Of a DNA stretch of 64,000 nucleotides, positions 52,370 to 61,530 are shown piece after piece. The notes beneath the pieces were generated by a model. That model did not search any database and was not told where the DNA came from. It worked only from the letters and a program-made list of their open reading frames with translations. This stretch comes from Pseudomonas sp. ATCC PTA-122608 (GTDB lineage Bacteria > Pseudomonadota > Gammaproteobacteria > Pseudomonadales > Pseudomonadaceae). Position 1 is the stretch's first letter, and every line of letters begins with the position of its first letter. The translations under genes were made by a program, and so were the position numbers. The DNA lies in the NCBI RefSeq assembly GCF_001952855.1, contig NZ_LPNO01000002.1:192966-256965 (forward strand), given 5' to 3'.

Positions 52370-54580
52370 ATGAAGTTTGATACGCCTGCGAGCACCAACC
52401 CCATCGATCAAATGAAGGTGATTGGTCAACCCAAAGATCGAGTTGAAGGCAAACTGAAAACAACCGGCACGGCCACCTATGCTTACGAACAACAGGCCGC
52501 TGTGAGTTCCCCCGCCTACGGCTATGTAGTCGGTTCAGCAATCGGCAAAGGCCGAATTTCCTCAATTGATTCGAGCGAAGCACGCCAAGCCAACGGCGTG
52601 ATTACAATCGTCACCTATGAGAATGCGGGCCAACTGGACAGGGGCGAATTTTACGTTGATCGCGCACTTGCCGGCCCAAAAATCGATCACTATCACCAGG
52701 CCGTAGCCATTGTCGTCGCACAGACGTTTGAACAAGCCAGGGCCGCTTCGGCTCTGCTTCGGGTCTACTACGTAAGAGAGCCTGGCGCCTACGACCTCGC
52801 CGCACAAAAAGCGTCAGCCATGACGCCCGCGCCGGGTGCGTTCGGCCCTCCTCCGCATACAGCAATCGGGGATTTCGAAGGCGCGTTCAAGCTGGCAGCG
52901 GTCACCCTCGACGGTCATTACACGACCCCGGATCATGCCCACGCGATGATGGAGCCTCACGCTACCATCGCTCAGTGGCAGGGAGACAAACTGACGCTAT
53001 GGACATCCATTCAGCAGATGAACTGGGGTGTCAGAGACCTTGCAAAAACACTGGGTATATCCAAAGACAACATTCACCTGATCTCGCCCTACATCGGCGG
53101 TGGTTTTGGGGGAAAAGGCACCATCCTGTGCGACGCCGTATTGGCGTCTCTTGCCGCTAGAGCGGCCGGCCGGCCGGTGAAAGTCGCACTCCCCCGCCCG
53201 CTCATGTTTAACAACCTGACCCATAGACCCGCGACGATTCAGAGAATCCGGCTCGGTGCAAATGCGGATGGCACCCTCACTGCCATCGGCCACGAGAGCT
53301 GGTCGGGCAATCTGCGCGGTGGTCGCACAGAAGCCGCCACCGCATCGACCCGAACCTTGTATGCCGGCGCAAACCGCATGACTCGCTTGTATCTTGCCGA
53401 ACTTGACCTTGCCGAAGGTAGCGCCATGCGCGCGCCTGGTGAAGCACCAGGCATGATGGCACTGGAAATTGCCATGGATGAACTGGCTGAGAAGCTGGCG
53501 ATGGATCCTGTGAAGTTTCGCGTCATCAACGACACCCAGGTAGACCCGGAGCAGCCGGATCGCCGGTTCTCTCAGCGCCAGTTAGTCGAATGCTTGAATA
53601 CGGGAGCCGATCATTTCGGCTGGGCTCGACGTAATACCCATCCGGCTAAAGAACTGCATGACGGCTGGTGGATCGGGTTGGGGATGGCGTCCGCGATTCG
53701 AGGTGCACCCACGACGAAGTCAGCTGCTCGCGTACGGCTTGATCGCAAAGGCATGGTCACCGTCGAAACCGACATGACCGATATTGGCACCGGTTCTTAC
53801 ACAATCATTGCTCAAACGGCTGCGGAAATGATGGGCGTGGACATGGACAAGGTGAACGTCTACCTGGGCGACTCAAGACTTCCGGAGTCATCGGGTTCAG
53901 GCGGCCAATGGGGCGCAGCCTCATCCACGGCGGGCGTCTATGCTGCTTGTGTGAAACTTAGAGAAGCGGTCGCAACCAAGTTAGGCCTCGATCCGACAAA
54001 AGCCGAATTTATCGATGGCCACGTCCGTGAAGGGTCGAAAAACCTACCATTGGCACAAGCGACAAGAGACGGCGACTTGCAGGCCGAAGACGTCATGGAG
54101 TTTGGCGACTTGGCTAAGCAGTATGCCCAACAAACCTTTGGCGCTCACTTCGTAGAGGTTGGTGTAAACGCGGCCACAGGAGAAATTCGCATTCGTCGCC
54201 AGTTGGCAGTGTGCGCAGCAGGCAGAATACTCAACCCCAAAACAGCACGTAGTCAGATCATCGGGGGAATGACCATGGGCGCGGGTGCAGCACTTATGGA
54301 AGAAATGATTGTGGATCACCGCTTGGGCTATTTTGTTAATCACGATCTGGCTGGCTACGAAGTACCGGTGCATGCCGACATCCCCCACCAGGAGGTTATT
54401 TTCCTGGATGAAGTTGACTCCTATGCGACTCCGCTGAAGGCTAAAGGTGTAGGCGAACTCGGTATTTCAGGAGCGGCAGCGGCGATTGCCAACGCTGTTT
54501 ATAACGCTACCGGCATAAGGGTTCGTGATTACCCCATTACGCTCGACAAGTTGATTGACCACTTGCCCGCTGTGGGCTGA
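52370..54580 (+). CDS. paoC: Aldehyde oxidoreductase molybdopterin subunit (PaoC-like)
   Basis: Predicted 736-residue catalytic subunit binding the molybdenum cofactor. The active-site glutamate is E696 in KGVGELGISG, at the place of E692 in E. coli PaoC as I recall it. GGGFGGKGTILCDA (about 243-256) and AGSGGQWGAASST-like segments form the cofactor channel. It oxidises aldehydes to acids, often aromatic aldehydes. The cofactor-insertion chaperone PaoD/XdhC is not encoded nearby. A LysR gene follows 28 bp after the stop. Confidence 0.94.
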   Translation: MKFDTPASTNPIDQMKVIGQPKDRVEGKLKTTGTATYAYEQQAAVSSPAYGYVVGSAIGKGRISSIDSSEARQANGVITIVTYENAGQLDRGEFYVDRALAGPKIDHYHQAVAIVVAQTFEQARAASALLRVYYVREPGAYDLAAQKASAMTPAPGAFGPPPHTAIGDFEGAFKLAAVTLDGHYTTPDHAHAMMEPHATIAQWQGDKLTLWTSIQQMNWGVRDLAKTLGISKDNIHLISPYIGGGFGGKGTILCDAVLASLAARAAGRPVKVALPRPLMFNNLTHRPATIQRIRLGANADGTLTAIGHESWSGNLRGGRTEAATASTRTLYAGANRMTRLYLAELDLAEGSAMRAPGEAPGMMALEIAMDELAEKLAMDPVKFRVINDTQVDPEQPDRRFSQRQLVECLNTGADHFGWARRNTHPAKELHDGWWIGLGMASAIRGAPTTKSAARVRLDRKGMVTVETDMTDIGTGSYTIIAQTAAEMMGVDMDKVNVYLGDSRLPESSGSGGQWGAASSTAGVYAACVKLREAVATKLGLDPTKAEFIDGHVREGSKNLPLAQATRDGDLQAEDVMEFGDLAKQYAQQTFGAHFVEVGVNAATGEIRIRRQLAVCAAGRILNPKTARSQIIGGMTMGAGAALMEEMIVDHRLGYFVNHDLAGYEVPVHADIPHQEVIFLDEVDSYATPLKAKGVGELGISGAAAAIANAVYNATGIRVRDYPITLDKLIDHLPAVG

Positions 54581-54608
54581 CCTTACCGCTTTTGCTTCGG
54601 AGTCATCA

Positions 54609-55523
54609 ATGCAACTGAGCCGCACGAACCTGGCAGATATTGTTTATTTCCTTGCCATCGCTCGGCATCAAAGCTTCAGAAAGGCGGGGCTGGACGTGGG
54701 CATCAGCGCGTCTGCGCTGAGCCATGCCATGAAAGGTCTGGAGACACGGCTTGGCGTTCGACTGCTCAATCGCACCACCCGAAGCGTGACACTCACGGCG
54801 GCTGGCGAGGAACTGCAAAGCCTCATCAGCACTCCCGTAAATGATATCGGGCAGGCGCTGGAGACACTGAACCGGCTACGCGATGAGCCCGCCGGGCGTA
54901 TCCGCCTGAACGTGTTGAGCGACGGAGCAAAACTACTGCTCGGCCCCGTTCTTCCGGTTTTCATTGATCGCTATCCGGACATCGAGGTTGACCTCACCGT
55001 AACTAACCGTATGGTCGACGTTATCGGCGATGGCCATGATGCAGGGATTCGATTCGGTGGGACGGTGCCCGAAGACATGATCGCTCAACGACTCTCTCCC
55101 GATGTGGCATGGGCCGTCGTTGGAGCGCCTGATTACCTAGAGCGATTCGGTACCCCACTACATCCGGAAGAGCTGTACCAACATCGTTGTTTACGCGTGC
55201 GCCTGGGGAATGCACGAATCTACCACTGGCAATTCTCGAATGAGGACCAACAGATGGAGATAGACGCGCCGGGCGCCATCACTATCGATGAGACCCGGGT
55301 CGGTGTAGCGATGGCAATGCGCGGCGCCGGCTTAATGTATGTGCCTGCGAAGGTAGTCGAACGACAGATCGCGGAAGGCTCCCTGCGGCGAGTCCTTGAG
55401 GACTGGACTCACCATGACCCAGGTTTTCACATCTATTACTCAAGCTTCAGACAGGTTCCCGTAGGCATTCGCCTACTGATTGACCTTATCCGCGAGCTCG
55501 AACCCATGGGGCCACTCCCCTAG
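54609..55523 (+). CDS. LysR-family regulator
   Basis: Predicted 304-residue CrgA-like regulator. Helix-turn-helix at about 10-65 (LADIVYFLAIARHQSFRKAG, SASALSHAMKGLETRLG), then VRLLNRTTRSVTLTAAG, nearly the same as in the LysR gene at 48557. ATG 54609 has GGAG six bases upstream; an earlier in-frame ATG lies inside paoC. It is in the same direction as paoABC and may be part of that operon. Its stop is 5 bp from the stop of the convergent lipoprotein gene. Confidence 0.92.
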   Translation: MQLSRTNLADIVYFLAIARHQSFRKAGLDVGISASALSHAMKGLETRLGVRLLNRTTRSVTLTAAGEELQSLISTPVNDIGQALETLNRLRDEPAGRIRLNVLSDGAKLLLGPVLPVFIDRYPDIEVDLTVTNRMVDVIGDGHDAGIRFGGTVPEDMIAQRLSPDVAWAVVGAPDYLERFGTPLHPEELYQHRCLRVRLGNARIYHWQFSNEDQQMEIDAPGAITIDETRVGVAMAMRGAGLMYVPAKVVERQIAEGSLRRVLEDWTHHDPGFHIYYSSFRQVPVGIRLLIDLIRELEPMGPLP

Positions 55524-55528
55524 CGATT

Positions 55529-56317
55529 TCAGCTCGCCTGCCGCTTCGTGAAGACATCACTAAATACCGGCACGGCTGAGAAGGCGTTAGGCCAGCCAGC
55601 ATAGAACGCTAGATGCGAAAGCAACTCGGAAGCCTCGGTCTGCGTCAGGCCATTGTCCATAGCACGATTGAGGTGGTAACCGATCTGCGCAACCTGACCG
55701 TTTGCCACTAACGTCGTAACAGTAATCAGACTACGGTCTCTGGGCGCAAGGCCCGGCCGCAGCCACAGATCGTTGAATAACGCACTGGTGGTGAATTTCA
55801 CTAACCCAGGCGAAACCGGGCCAACAGATTTGTCGACGGCCGCGACGCGTGCGTCTTCGGCAACCTGATCGATAGGCAGTAGCACGGGCGACACCGGCGC
55901 CAGTTGGTCAGAGGTTATGCTGTGCTTGCTAAACACCTCTTTGGCAATCGGCGCTGCTCCAGCAGCGTTACCCCAACCTGAATAAAACGCGAGATGGTTG
56001 ATGGTTTCGGACAACTCCAAAGGCGTCACCCCATTCTTCAATGCCAGATCCAGGTAAGCCGACAGCTCCGCTGTCTGACCTCGTGCAATCAAGACGGCGA
56101 CCGTTGCCAGGCTCCGGTCGCGCGGAGACAACTCTGGGCGTTTCCAGACCTCACCGAGCAGTAATGTGTTGACGTTGTGAGCCATTACCGGTGATGCGGC
56201 TTGTATATCCGCTGAAGTTGGCATGTGCGAAATCTCCTTGGTCAGCGCTCCCTCGGGGGTGGCGCATGCAGACAAACACATCGCCAGGCTTGCTGCTGAA
56301 AATGTGCGAATAATCAT
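55529..56317 (-). CDS. Carboxymuconolactone-decarboxylase-like lipoprotein
   Basis: Predicted 262-residue protein with two tandem CMD/AhpD-like repeats (about 50-125 and 165-250), each with RDRSLATVAVLIARGQ / RDRSLITVTTLVANGQ and HLAFYSGWGNA / HLAFYAGWPNA. The AhpD catalytic CxxC is absent from both, so a peroxidase role is unlikely. The N-terminus has a lipobox (LSAC, Cys about 18). Start ATG 56317 overlaps the stop of the cupin gene (ATGA). Confidence 0.88.
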   Translation of the reverse strand: MIIRTFSAASLAMCLSACATPEGALTKEISHMPTSADIQAASPVMAHNVNTLLLGEVWKRPELSPRDRSLATVAVLIARGQTAELSAYLDLALKNGVTPLELSETINHLAFYSGWGNAAGAAPIAKEVFSKHSITSDQLAPVSPVLLPIDQVAEDARVAAVDKSVGPVSPGLVKFTTSALFNDLWLRPGLAPRDRSLITVTTLVANGQVAQIGYHLNRAMDNGLTQTEASELLSHLAFYAGWPNAFSAVPVFSDVFTKRQAS

Positions 56318-56805
56318 AATGAAGCACCGAACTGGGCTTCGGTAACGGGCTCGAGCCACTGGACATTTTTGCCGTCAAGCGCTTCTTGAATGGCCATGTG
56401 GGTCACGCTTGTTGTACTCGTTGCGCCGTGCCAATGCTTGACGCCAGGCGGCGTCCATATCACGTCTCCAGGCTTGATGACCTGTTTCTGGGCTCCCTCT
56501 TGTTGAACCCATCCGGTGCCCATCGTGACCACCAACATCTGCCCCAGCGGATGGGTATGCCACATCGAGCGCGCCCCTGGTTCAAACGTCACATACCCTG
56601 CCGATACGTTCGACGGCGCCGGTACGGCGAAGAGAGGGTCAATGCGTGCATGGCCGACGAAATTTTGGGGCGCTCCGATTACTGATGCCCGCTCACCATT
56701 TCTCACGATAGTCATGGATTGTGCAGAGCGCGCATCAGCAGCACAGACATCAAATGCGACGGTGGCCAACAGGGCGACTCCTGGCATGGCTGCTCTTGGG
56801 CGCAT
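56314..56805 (-). CDS. Exported cupin protein
   Basis: Predicted 163-residue cupin with a signal peptide (about 1-22, ending CAADA). The metal-binding motifs are GARSMWHTHPLGQMLVVTMG (about 77-96) and PPGVKHWHG (about 118-126). Similar cupins travel with carboxymuconolactone-decarboxylase-like genes. It is translationally coupled to the lipoprotein downstream. Start ATG 56805; the ribosome site is AGGAGC. Confidence 0.88.
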   Translation of the reverse strand: MRPRAAMPGVALLATVAFDVCAADARSAQSMTIVRNGERASVIGAPQNFVGHARIDPLFAVPAPSNVSAGYVTFEPGARSMWHTHPLGQMLVVTMGTGWVQQEGAQKQVIKPGDVIWTPPGVKHWHGATSTTSVTHMAIQEALDGKNVQWLEPVTEAQFGASL

Positions 56806-57071
56806 CGGTAGCTCCTTGCTGAATGAGTAGAGTTGCGACCAACCTAATGGATGTCTCTACGTGCAACTACCGGCTGTTGGGTTTATGAACCGATGAGCAA
56901 AACTCAGCAATACCCCAGTGCCACCTCAACAATTCTGCTCAGTTAGCATGTTGCCGATTCATGAGCACAGCTCAGTGGTACGTCCTGATCGGCCATATTT
57001 TTCTCTGGCAGCCATTGCATTAGGCTGAACGTCCAACTAACGCACCTGAATGAGAGCTTCAATTTTTCTCC

Positions 57072-58325
57072 ATGAATCAACTGGACGTAACATCCCAAAA
57101 TCCCGGGCAACTGGAATCACAAGAGTCGGATACACACCAGGATCACGGTCTGAGTATCTTGTTGATTCTGAGCCTGTTGATGGCGTTCGCCTCCATCTCC
57201 ACCGACTTATACCTGCCAGCCATGCCGCAAATGGCAAAGGCACTAAATGTAAGTGGCGGTACTCTGCAATTTACCGTCACGGGCTACCTCATCGGGTTCA
57301 GCACGGGGCAGCTATTCTGGGGGCCAATCAGTGATCGCTTCGGCCGAAAACTACCCGTTGCTATCGGGCTGATTCTTTTCATCATTGGCTCGGCAGGTTG
57401 CGCACTGGCCACGGATGGCAGCCATATTATTTTCTGGCGCGTCGTGCAAGCGCTGGGGGCATGCGCAAATGTCGTGCTGGCGCGTGCGATGGTACGAGAC
57501 CTTTATCAAGGCCGCAAAGCGGCTCAGAAAATGTCTACGCTCATGACGATCATGGCCGTAGCCCCGCTCGCGGGGCCGACAGTGGGTGGCCAAATTTTAC
57601 GGTTCGGCTCATGGCAAGCCATTTTTTGGAGCCTGGTGTTCATCGCCATGGTGACATTGATCAGCCTCTTCAAGCTGCCGGAAACCCTGCCACATCAGCG
57701 ACGCAGCCCTGCCTCGCTCAAGCAAATTATCAAACGGTATGGCAGTTTCTTTCGTGACAGTCGCTTCTTGGGCTACACAGCAGCCGGCGCGTTTTTTTAC
57801 GCGGGAACATTCGCATACATCGCCGCCTCTCCCTTTGCGTACATCACCTATTACCACGTTTCACCGCAATTTTACGGCCTGCTATTTGCAGCAGGGATTA
57901 TCGGTATGATGGTCACCGCCCAAATAAACGCGAGGCTCCTGAAGCGCTACGACACAGAAACGATGATGCTGGTAGGGGCATCACTGTCAGCCTGTGCCGG
58001 CTTGATACTGTTGGTTAATACCTGGGCAAATTGGGGTGGGCTGCCGTTGATGATCTTCGCTTGCCTGCTCTTCGTTGCAGCGACAGGGGTGGTGTTGGCC
58101 AACTCGGTGTCGGGAGCCCTGAATTGCTTTCCAGACGCCAGTGGTTCCGCATCTGCATTGATTGGTGCATTGCAATACGGCTGTGCCATGCTCGGATCAG
58201 CAGCAGTGGCGTTTTTTGCCAATGGCACGCCTCTACCGCTGGGTTCTGTAATGGCTGTCTGCGGTGCAGGTTGTTTGCTTTGCGCATTCTGGGTGTCAAG
58301 AACCCGAGCCTCGCGCTTTGACTAA
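57072..58325 (+). CDS. Bcr/CflA-family MFS efflux transporter
   Basis: Predicted 417-residue inner-membrane drug/proton antiporter. About 12 membrane segments. The family signature ISTDLYLPAMPQMAKAL (about 40-56) and the A motif GPISDRFGRKLPV (about 80-92) are clear. ATG 57072 starts MNQLDVTSQ. Its promoter would lie in the 266 bp between it and the divergent cupin gene; that stretch is A+T-rich, with inverted ATGAGCA-type bases. It probably exports a toxic intermediate or drug. Confidence 0.92.
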   Translation: MNQLDVTSQNPGQLESQESDTHQDHGLSILLILSLLMAFASISTDLYLPAMPQMAKALNVSGGTLQFTVTGYLIGFSTGQLFWGPISDRFGRKLPVAIGLILFIIGSAGCALATDGSHIIFWRVVQALGACANVVLARAMVRDLYQGRKAAQKMSTLMTIMAVAPLAGPTVGGQILRFGSWQAIFWSLVFIAMVTLISLFKLPETLPHQRRSPASLKQIIKRYGSFFRDSRFLGYTAAGAFFYAGTFAYIAASPFAYITYYHVSPQFYGLLFAAGIIGMMVTAQINARLLKRYDTETMMLVGASLSACAGLILLVNTWANWGGLPLMIFACLLFVAATGVVLANSVSGALNCFPDASGSASALIGALQYGCAMLGSAAVAFFANGTPLPLGSVMAVCGAGCLLCAFWVSRTRASRFD

Positions 58326-58374
58326 GCTGACTGTCAAACCTTCCATGACTGGATAGTAAGTCCACGTTGAAGAA

Positions 58375-58396
58375 GAACTGCCCAAAAAGGCAGTTC
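58375..58396. terminator. Hairpin between convergent genes
   Basis: GAACTGCC and GGCAGTTC are perfect arms around CAAAAA, in the 82 bp between the MFS and SDR stops. There is no T-run, so terminator strength is doubtful. Confidence 0.5.
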
Positions 58397-58407
58397 ATAG
58401 GCTGAGT

Positions 58408-59145
58408 TTAATTACGCGTATTCATAAGCTCAAACATAGCGTCTCCCATTTGACGCGTTTTTACCGAAACCCCGACCAGAACCTCATCTTTACCCGCCCC
58501 GAGTTGGGCAAAGGTTTCACTGACGAAATCATCCGCTGACATCATCATATGGCTGGCTGCGCCGGCACTGCGAGTACCGCCACCGAGTCCGGTATCGACC
58601 AATGGCGGAGCAATTTCAATGACGCGGATGTTAGATGACTTCAGTTGGTGCCTCAGGCTCAGCGTGAAAGAGTGAATAGCCGCCTTGGTTGCGCAGTACA
58701 CCGGTACGTCAGCCATAGGCGAGTAAGCAAGACCCGAGCTAATGTTGAGAATGTAAGCCTTGTGTTGCCGTTTGAGGCTTGGCAGCAGCTCTGCAATCAG
58801 ATGGATAGGCGCAGTGAAGTTAACGGCGACCTCTGCATCAAGCGAATCCATATGCGGGTCGCTGTTGAAGTCACGTTGGCTCTGAACACCTGCATTGTTG
58901 ATCACAACGTTAAGGTCTGGATGGGTGGATTTAAGCCATTTAACCATCGCACGGCGACTGTCAACGTCGGCCACATCGCATGCATAGGTGATTAACGTTG
59001 AAACATCATCTTTAGCCCGCTGCAACATGGCCTCATTACGGCCGCAAATGATCACCGTATTGTTTTCGGCGAAGCGTTTGGCGAGGGAGAAGCCGATGCC
59101 GGTGGCACCGCCAGTGATCAGAATTGTATTGCCATCAAGTTTCAT
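58408..59145 (-). CDS. Short-chain dehydrogenase (DltE-like)
   Basis: Predicted 245-residue soluble SDR. Cofactor motif TGGATGIGFSLAKRF, NNAGVQS for the NNAG motif, serine near 138 and YCATKAA for YxxxK (about 151). The N-terminus MKLDGNTILITGG has ATG 59145 with AGGAC upstream; a longer in-frame start is less likely. It faces the MFS gene. The substrate is unknown. Confidence 0.9.
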   Translation of the reverse strand: MKLDGNTILITGGATGIGFSLAKRFAENNTVIICGRNEAMLQRAKDDVSTLITYACDVADVDSRRAMVKWLKSTHPDLNVVINNAGVQSQRDFNSDPHMDSLDAEVAVNFTAPIHLIAELLPSLKRQHKAYILNISSGLAYSPMADVPVYCATKAAIHSFTLSLRHQLKSSNIRVIEIAPPLVDTGLGGGTRSAGAASHMMMSADDFVSETFAQLGAGKDEVLVGVSVKTRQMGDAMFELMNTRN

Positions 59146-59449
59146 GAGCGCGTGTCCTACATTAGTAAGAAGGTGCGCTGCAATAGAAGAATATCCGCAG
59201 GCACACCTTTGCAACCGGCATGCCGGGCTAGGTGTCGCGGATACCCATTAGGGAGGAGTTGGCGTTCTGGGGAACGATGACCGGGCTACCATCCGGCCTG
59301 CACTCTTTCGACTTACAATTTTTACCAAGCTTTTATGCGGATCACAACCGGTGTCGCTAGATACTACTAATAAATATCATGGCGAAATATCGGGTCAGAT
59401 TTCGCTCGGGCTTGATCCGGCACTCCAAGTCATCCAACTGCCGTGACAT
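59146..59449. other. Intergenic region without recognised gene
   Basis: About 300 bp between the SDR start and the LysR 3' end. It should hold the SDR promoter. I see no repeat or terminator of note. Confidence 0.4.
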
Positions 59450-60370
59450 CTAGCTCATCGGCTGCTGGCTTTCCAAGCTTCTTGGAAGCTCAAGTGCCAG
59501 CAAATCGATTGCAAGGCGAGATCTTAATGGAAGGTGCTGAGCGTCAGGCCACACAACATTACATTCCATCGCCGCCCGAGGTCGGTCGCCCCAAATCTCG
59601 ATGAGCTCACCGCGTTGAATACGTGCTCGAATCAGCCAATACGGAAGCCACGCAATACCCATGTCAGCGGCAGCAGCATCCGCGACCATTTCGAGATCAT
59701 CCAAACGTATTCGGGAAGAAATAGGAACCTCGACCAATACCCCATTTTCCTCGGGTAGCCGCCAAGGAAGGGCCTGTCCGTTCCGGCAGTAAGGCAGTAG
59801 CTCATGACTCGACAGATCTATCAATGAGTCCGGCGTCCCATGTTGATTAAGGTATGAAGGGGAAGCACACAATAACTTGGGTTGGCTGACCAGTCGGCGT
59901 GCACGCAGGGTGGCGCCATTCCCTAAAGAGCCACTGCGCACAGCGAGATCGAACCCGTCAGATACCAAATCTATCTGACGATCGCTAAAACTGAGTTCGA
60001 TCTCCAAGCCAGGATGCTCGCGAGCAAACCTGAGCAGAATCGGCGCAACGCAGTACCTACCAAATAGTACCGGAAGCGAAACGCGCAACCTTCCGACCAC
60101 TTCACGGCGCCCCGTCTCCAGCATGATCTCGCCGGCGCGGAGCTCCTCAACAGCTCGCAGACAACGCTCATAATATTGCTGACCGTCTTCAGTAATGCAT
60201 TGTGTCCTTGTCGTGCGCTTAAAAAGCTGGACACCCAACCGCTCCTCCAGACGCGCGATTGACTTTCCGACTGCAGAACGCGTGAGTGATAAACGCTCGC
60301 CAGCCTTGGCAAAGCCACCCGACTCCACCACCTCAACAAACAGTTGCACACCATCGAACATATCCCGCAT
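59450..60370 (-). CDS. LysR-family regulator
   Basis: Predicted 306-residue regulator. Helix-turn-helix at about 6-63 (VQLFVEVVESGGFAKAGERL, LTRSAVGKSIARLEERLG), then VQLFKRTTRTQCITEDG. ATG 60370 follows GAGGACGTGCT. It is divergent from the flavodoxin-like gene (188-bp gap), which it probably controls with the two genes that follow. Confidence 0.92.
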   Translation of the reverse strand: MRDMFDGVQLFVEVVESGGFAKAGERLSLTRSAVGKSIARLEERLGVQLFKRTTRTQCITEDGQQYYERCLRAVEELRAGEIMLETGRREVVGRLRVSLPVLFGRYCVAPILLRFAREHPGLEIELSFSDRQIDLVSDGFDLAVRSGSLGNGATLRARRLVSQPKLLCASPSYLNQHGTPDSLIDLSSHELLPYCRNGQALPWRLPEENGVLVEVPISSRIRLDDLEMVADAAAADMGIAWLPYWLIRARIQRGELIEIWGDRPRAAMECNVVWPDAQHLPLRSRLAIDLLALELPRSLESQQPMS

Positions 60371-60558
60371 AGCACGTCCTCAAAACTTCGAAACTGTAGA
60401 ATTTTTGGAACCACTAATGAGACCAACCGCCACCAATGAGTATCAAAATTCTACTTTATAGTAAGTAGGAGATGAGCAAGAAATGCTTTTAAATTTAATG
60501 TGCTGCGTGCCGGTATCACGTTGCTGAGCCAGGCGCGTCGTGCAATCAAGGGCGGCAG

Positions 60559-61128
60559 ATGATTATTACAATCGTATATGACAGTGGCTATGGACACACC
60601 GAACGCGTTGCTAAGTACGTAGCTCAAGGTGCGTCTGAGGTTGCAGGAACAGATGTAAAGGCTATTTGCGTCAATGAAGGATTCACGGATTGGGAGCGCC
60701 TTGAAAATAGCGATGCGATTATTTTCGGCTCGCCTACGTACAACGGTCTTATCAGCGCGAAGCTGAAGCAGTTTTTCGAAGACTCCACCAAGGCAGCCTG
60801 GACTCAGCAGAAGTGGCGCAACAAGATCGCAGCCGGCTTCACGAACTCCGGTGCCCAACACGGAGACAAACTGAACTCCCTTATGTCGATGGCCTTGTTC
60901 GCAGCACAGCACGGAATGATTTGGGTCGGGCTCGACTTGATGCCCGGCAACAGCAGTAGCACTGGATCAGCCACCGATCTGAACCGTCTAGGAAGTTGGC
61001 TAGGCGTGATGACGCAAGCAAACACTGACGAGGCCCCAGAACTCTCGCCGCCAGACAGCGACCTGCGCACAGCCGAATACTTTGGGCATCGCGTGGCTCA
61101 AATTGCGGCTCGATTCTTACCAGTTTGA
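60559..61128 (+). CDS. Flavodoxin-like NAD(P)H-quinone reductase
   Basis: Predicted 189-residue FMN-binding protein of the WrbA/flavodoxin-like group. The phosphate loop is YDSGYGHTERVA (about 7-18), followed by FGSPTYNGLISAKLKQF and FTNSGAQHGDKLNS. Such enzymes reduce quinones by two electrons. ATG 60559 is the first of three genes in one direction, followed by the isomerase-like gene at 30 bp. Confidence 0.88.
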   Translation: MIITIVYDSGYGHTERVAKYVAQGASEVAGTDVKAICVNEGFTDWERLENSDAIIFGSPTYNGLISAKLKQFFEDSTKAAWTQQKWRNKIAAGFTNSGAQHGDKLNSLMSMALFAAQHGMIWVGLDLMPGNSSSTGSATDLNRLGSWLGVMTQANTDEAPELSPPDSDLRTAEYFGHRVAQIAARFLPV

Positions 61129-61158
61129 CGCTCATACCATCAATTAAGGAGACATATC

Positions 61159-61458
61159 ATGAAGCTGCTTTGCTTAGACATCCCTCAGCCTGGCGCCACC
61201 TTTGCTCAGTATGAGCCACACATGAAGGATGAAGTCCGTCATAGCTGGGAGCTTTACAAGGAAGGTGCGATCCGTGACATCTACTTCCGTCAAGACCGGC
61301 CAGGAGTTGCCATCATCGCCGAGTTTGAGTCTGTTGAGGCAGCCAGGAAGTCTCTTGCCGAGTTCCCTCTTACCTTGGCTGGTTTGATTGGTTGGGAAGT
61401 AATCCCATTGGGGCCATTTACAAACTGGGAATCGCTGTTTTCCTCCGAGAACGATTGA
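61159..61458 (+). CDS. Muconolactone-isomerase-like small protein
   Basis: Predicted 99-residue ferredoxin-fold protein of the muconolactone delta-isomerase/YciI-like size class. Visible core: DEVRHSWELYKEGAIRDIYF, then PGVAIIAEFESVEAARKSLAEFP and WEVIPLGPF, interrupted for length. AAGGAG precedes ATG 61159. It is probably co-transcribed with its neighbours. The reaction is not proven. Confidence 0.8.
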   Translation: MKLLCLDIPQPGATFAQYEPHMKDEVRHSWELYKEGAIRDIYFRQDRPGVAIIAEFESVEAARKSLAEFPLTLAGLIGWEVIPLGPFTNWESLFSSEND

Positions 61459-61530
61459 GTATCTCTCAACTGCGCTTGAAACCCTCTTCCACACAGATGG
61501 AGCACCAAGCGCTTTAACAGGATCATCAGC

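Noticed and set aside
55529..56317. AhpD-like peroxidase
   Set aside because: Neither CMD repeat contains the CxxC needed for the alkylhydroperoxidase reaction.
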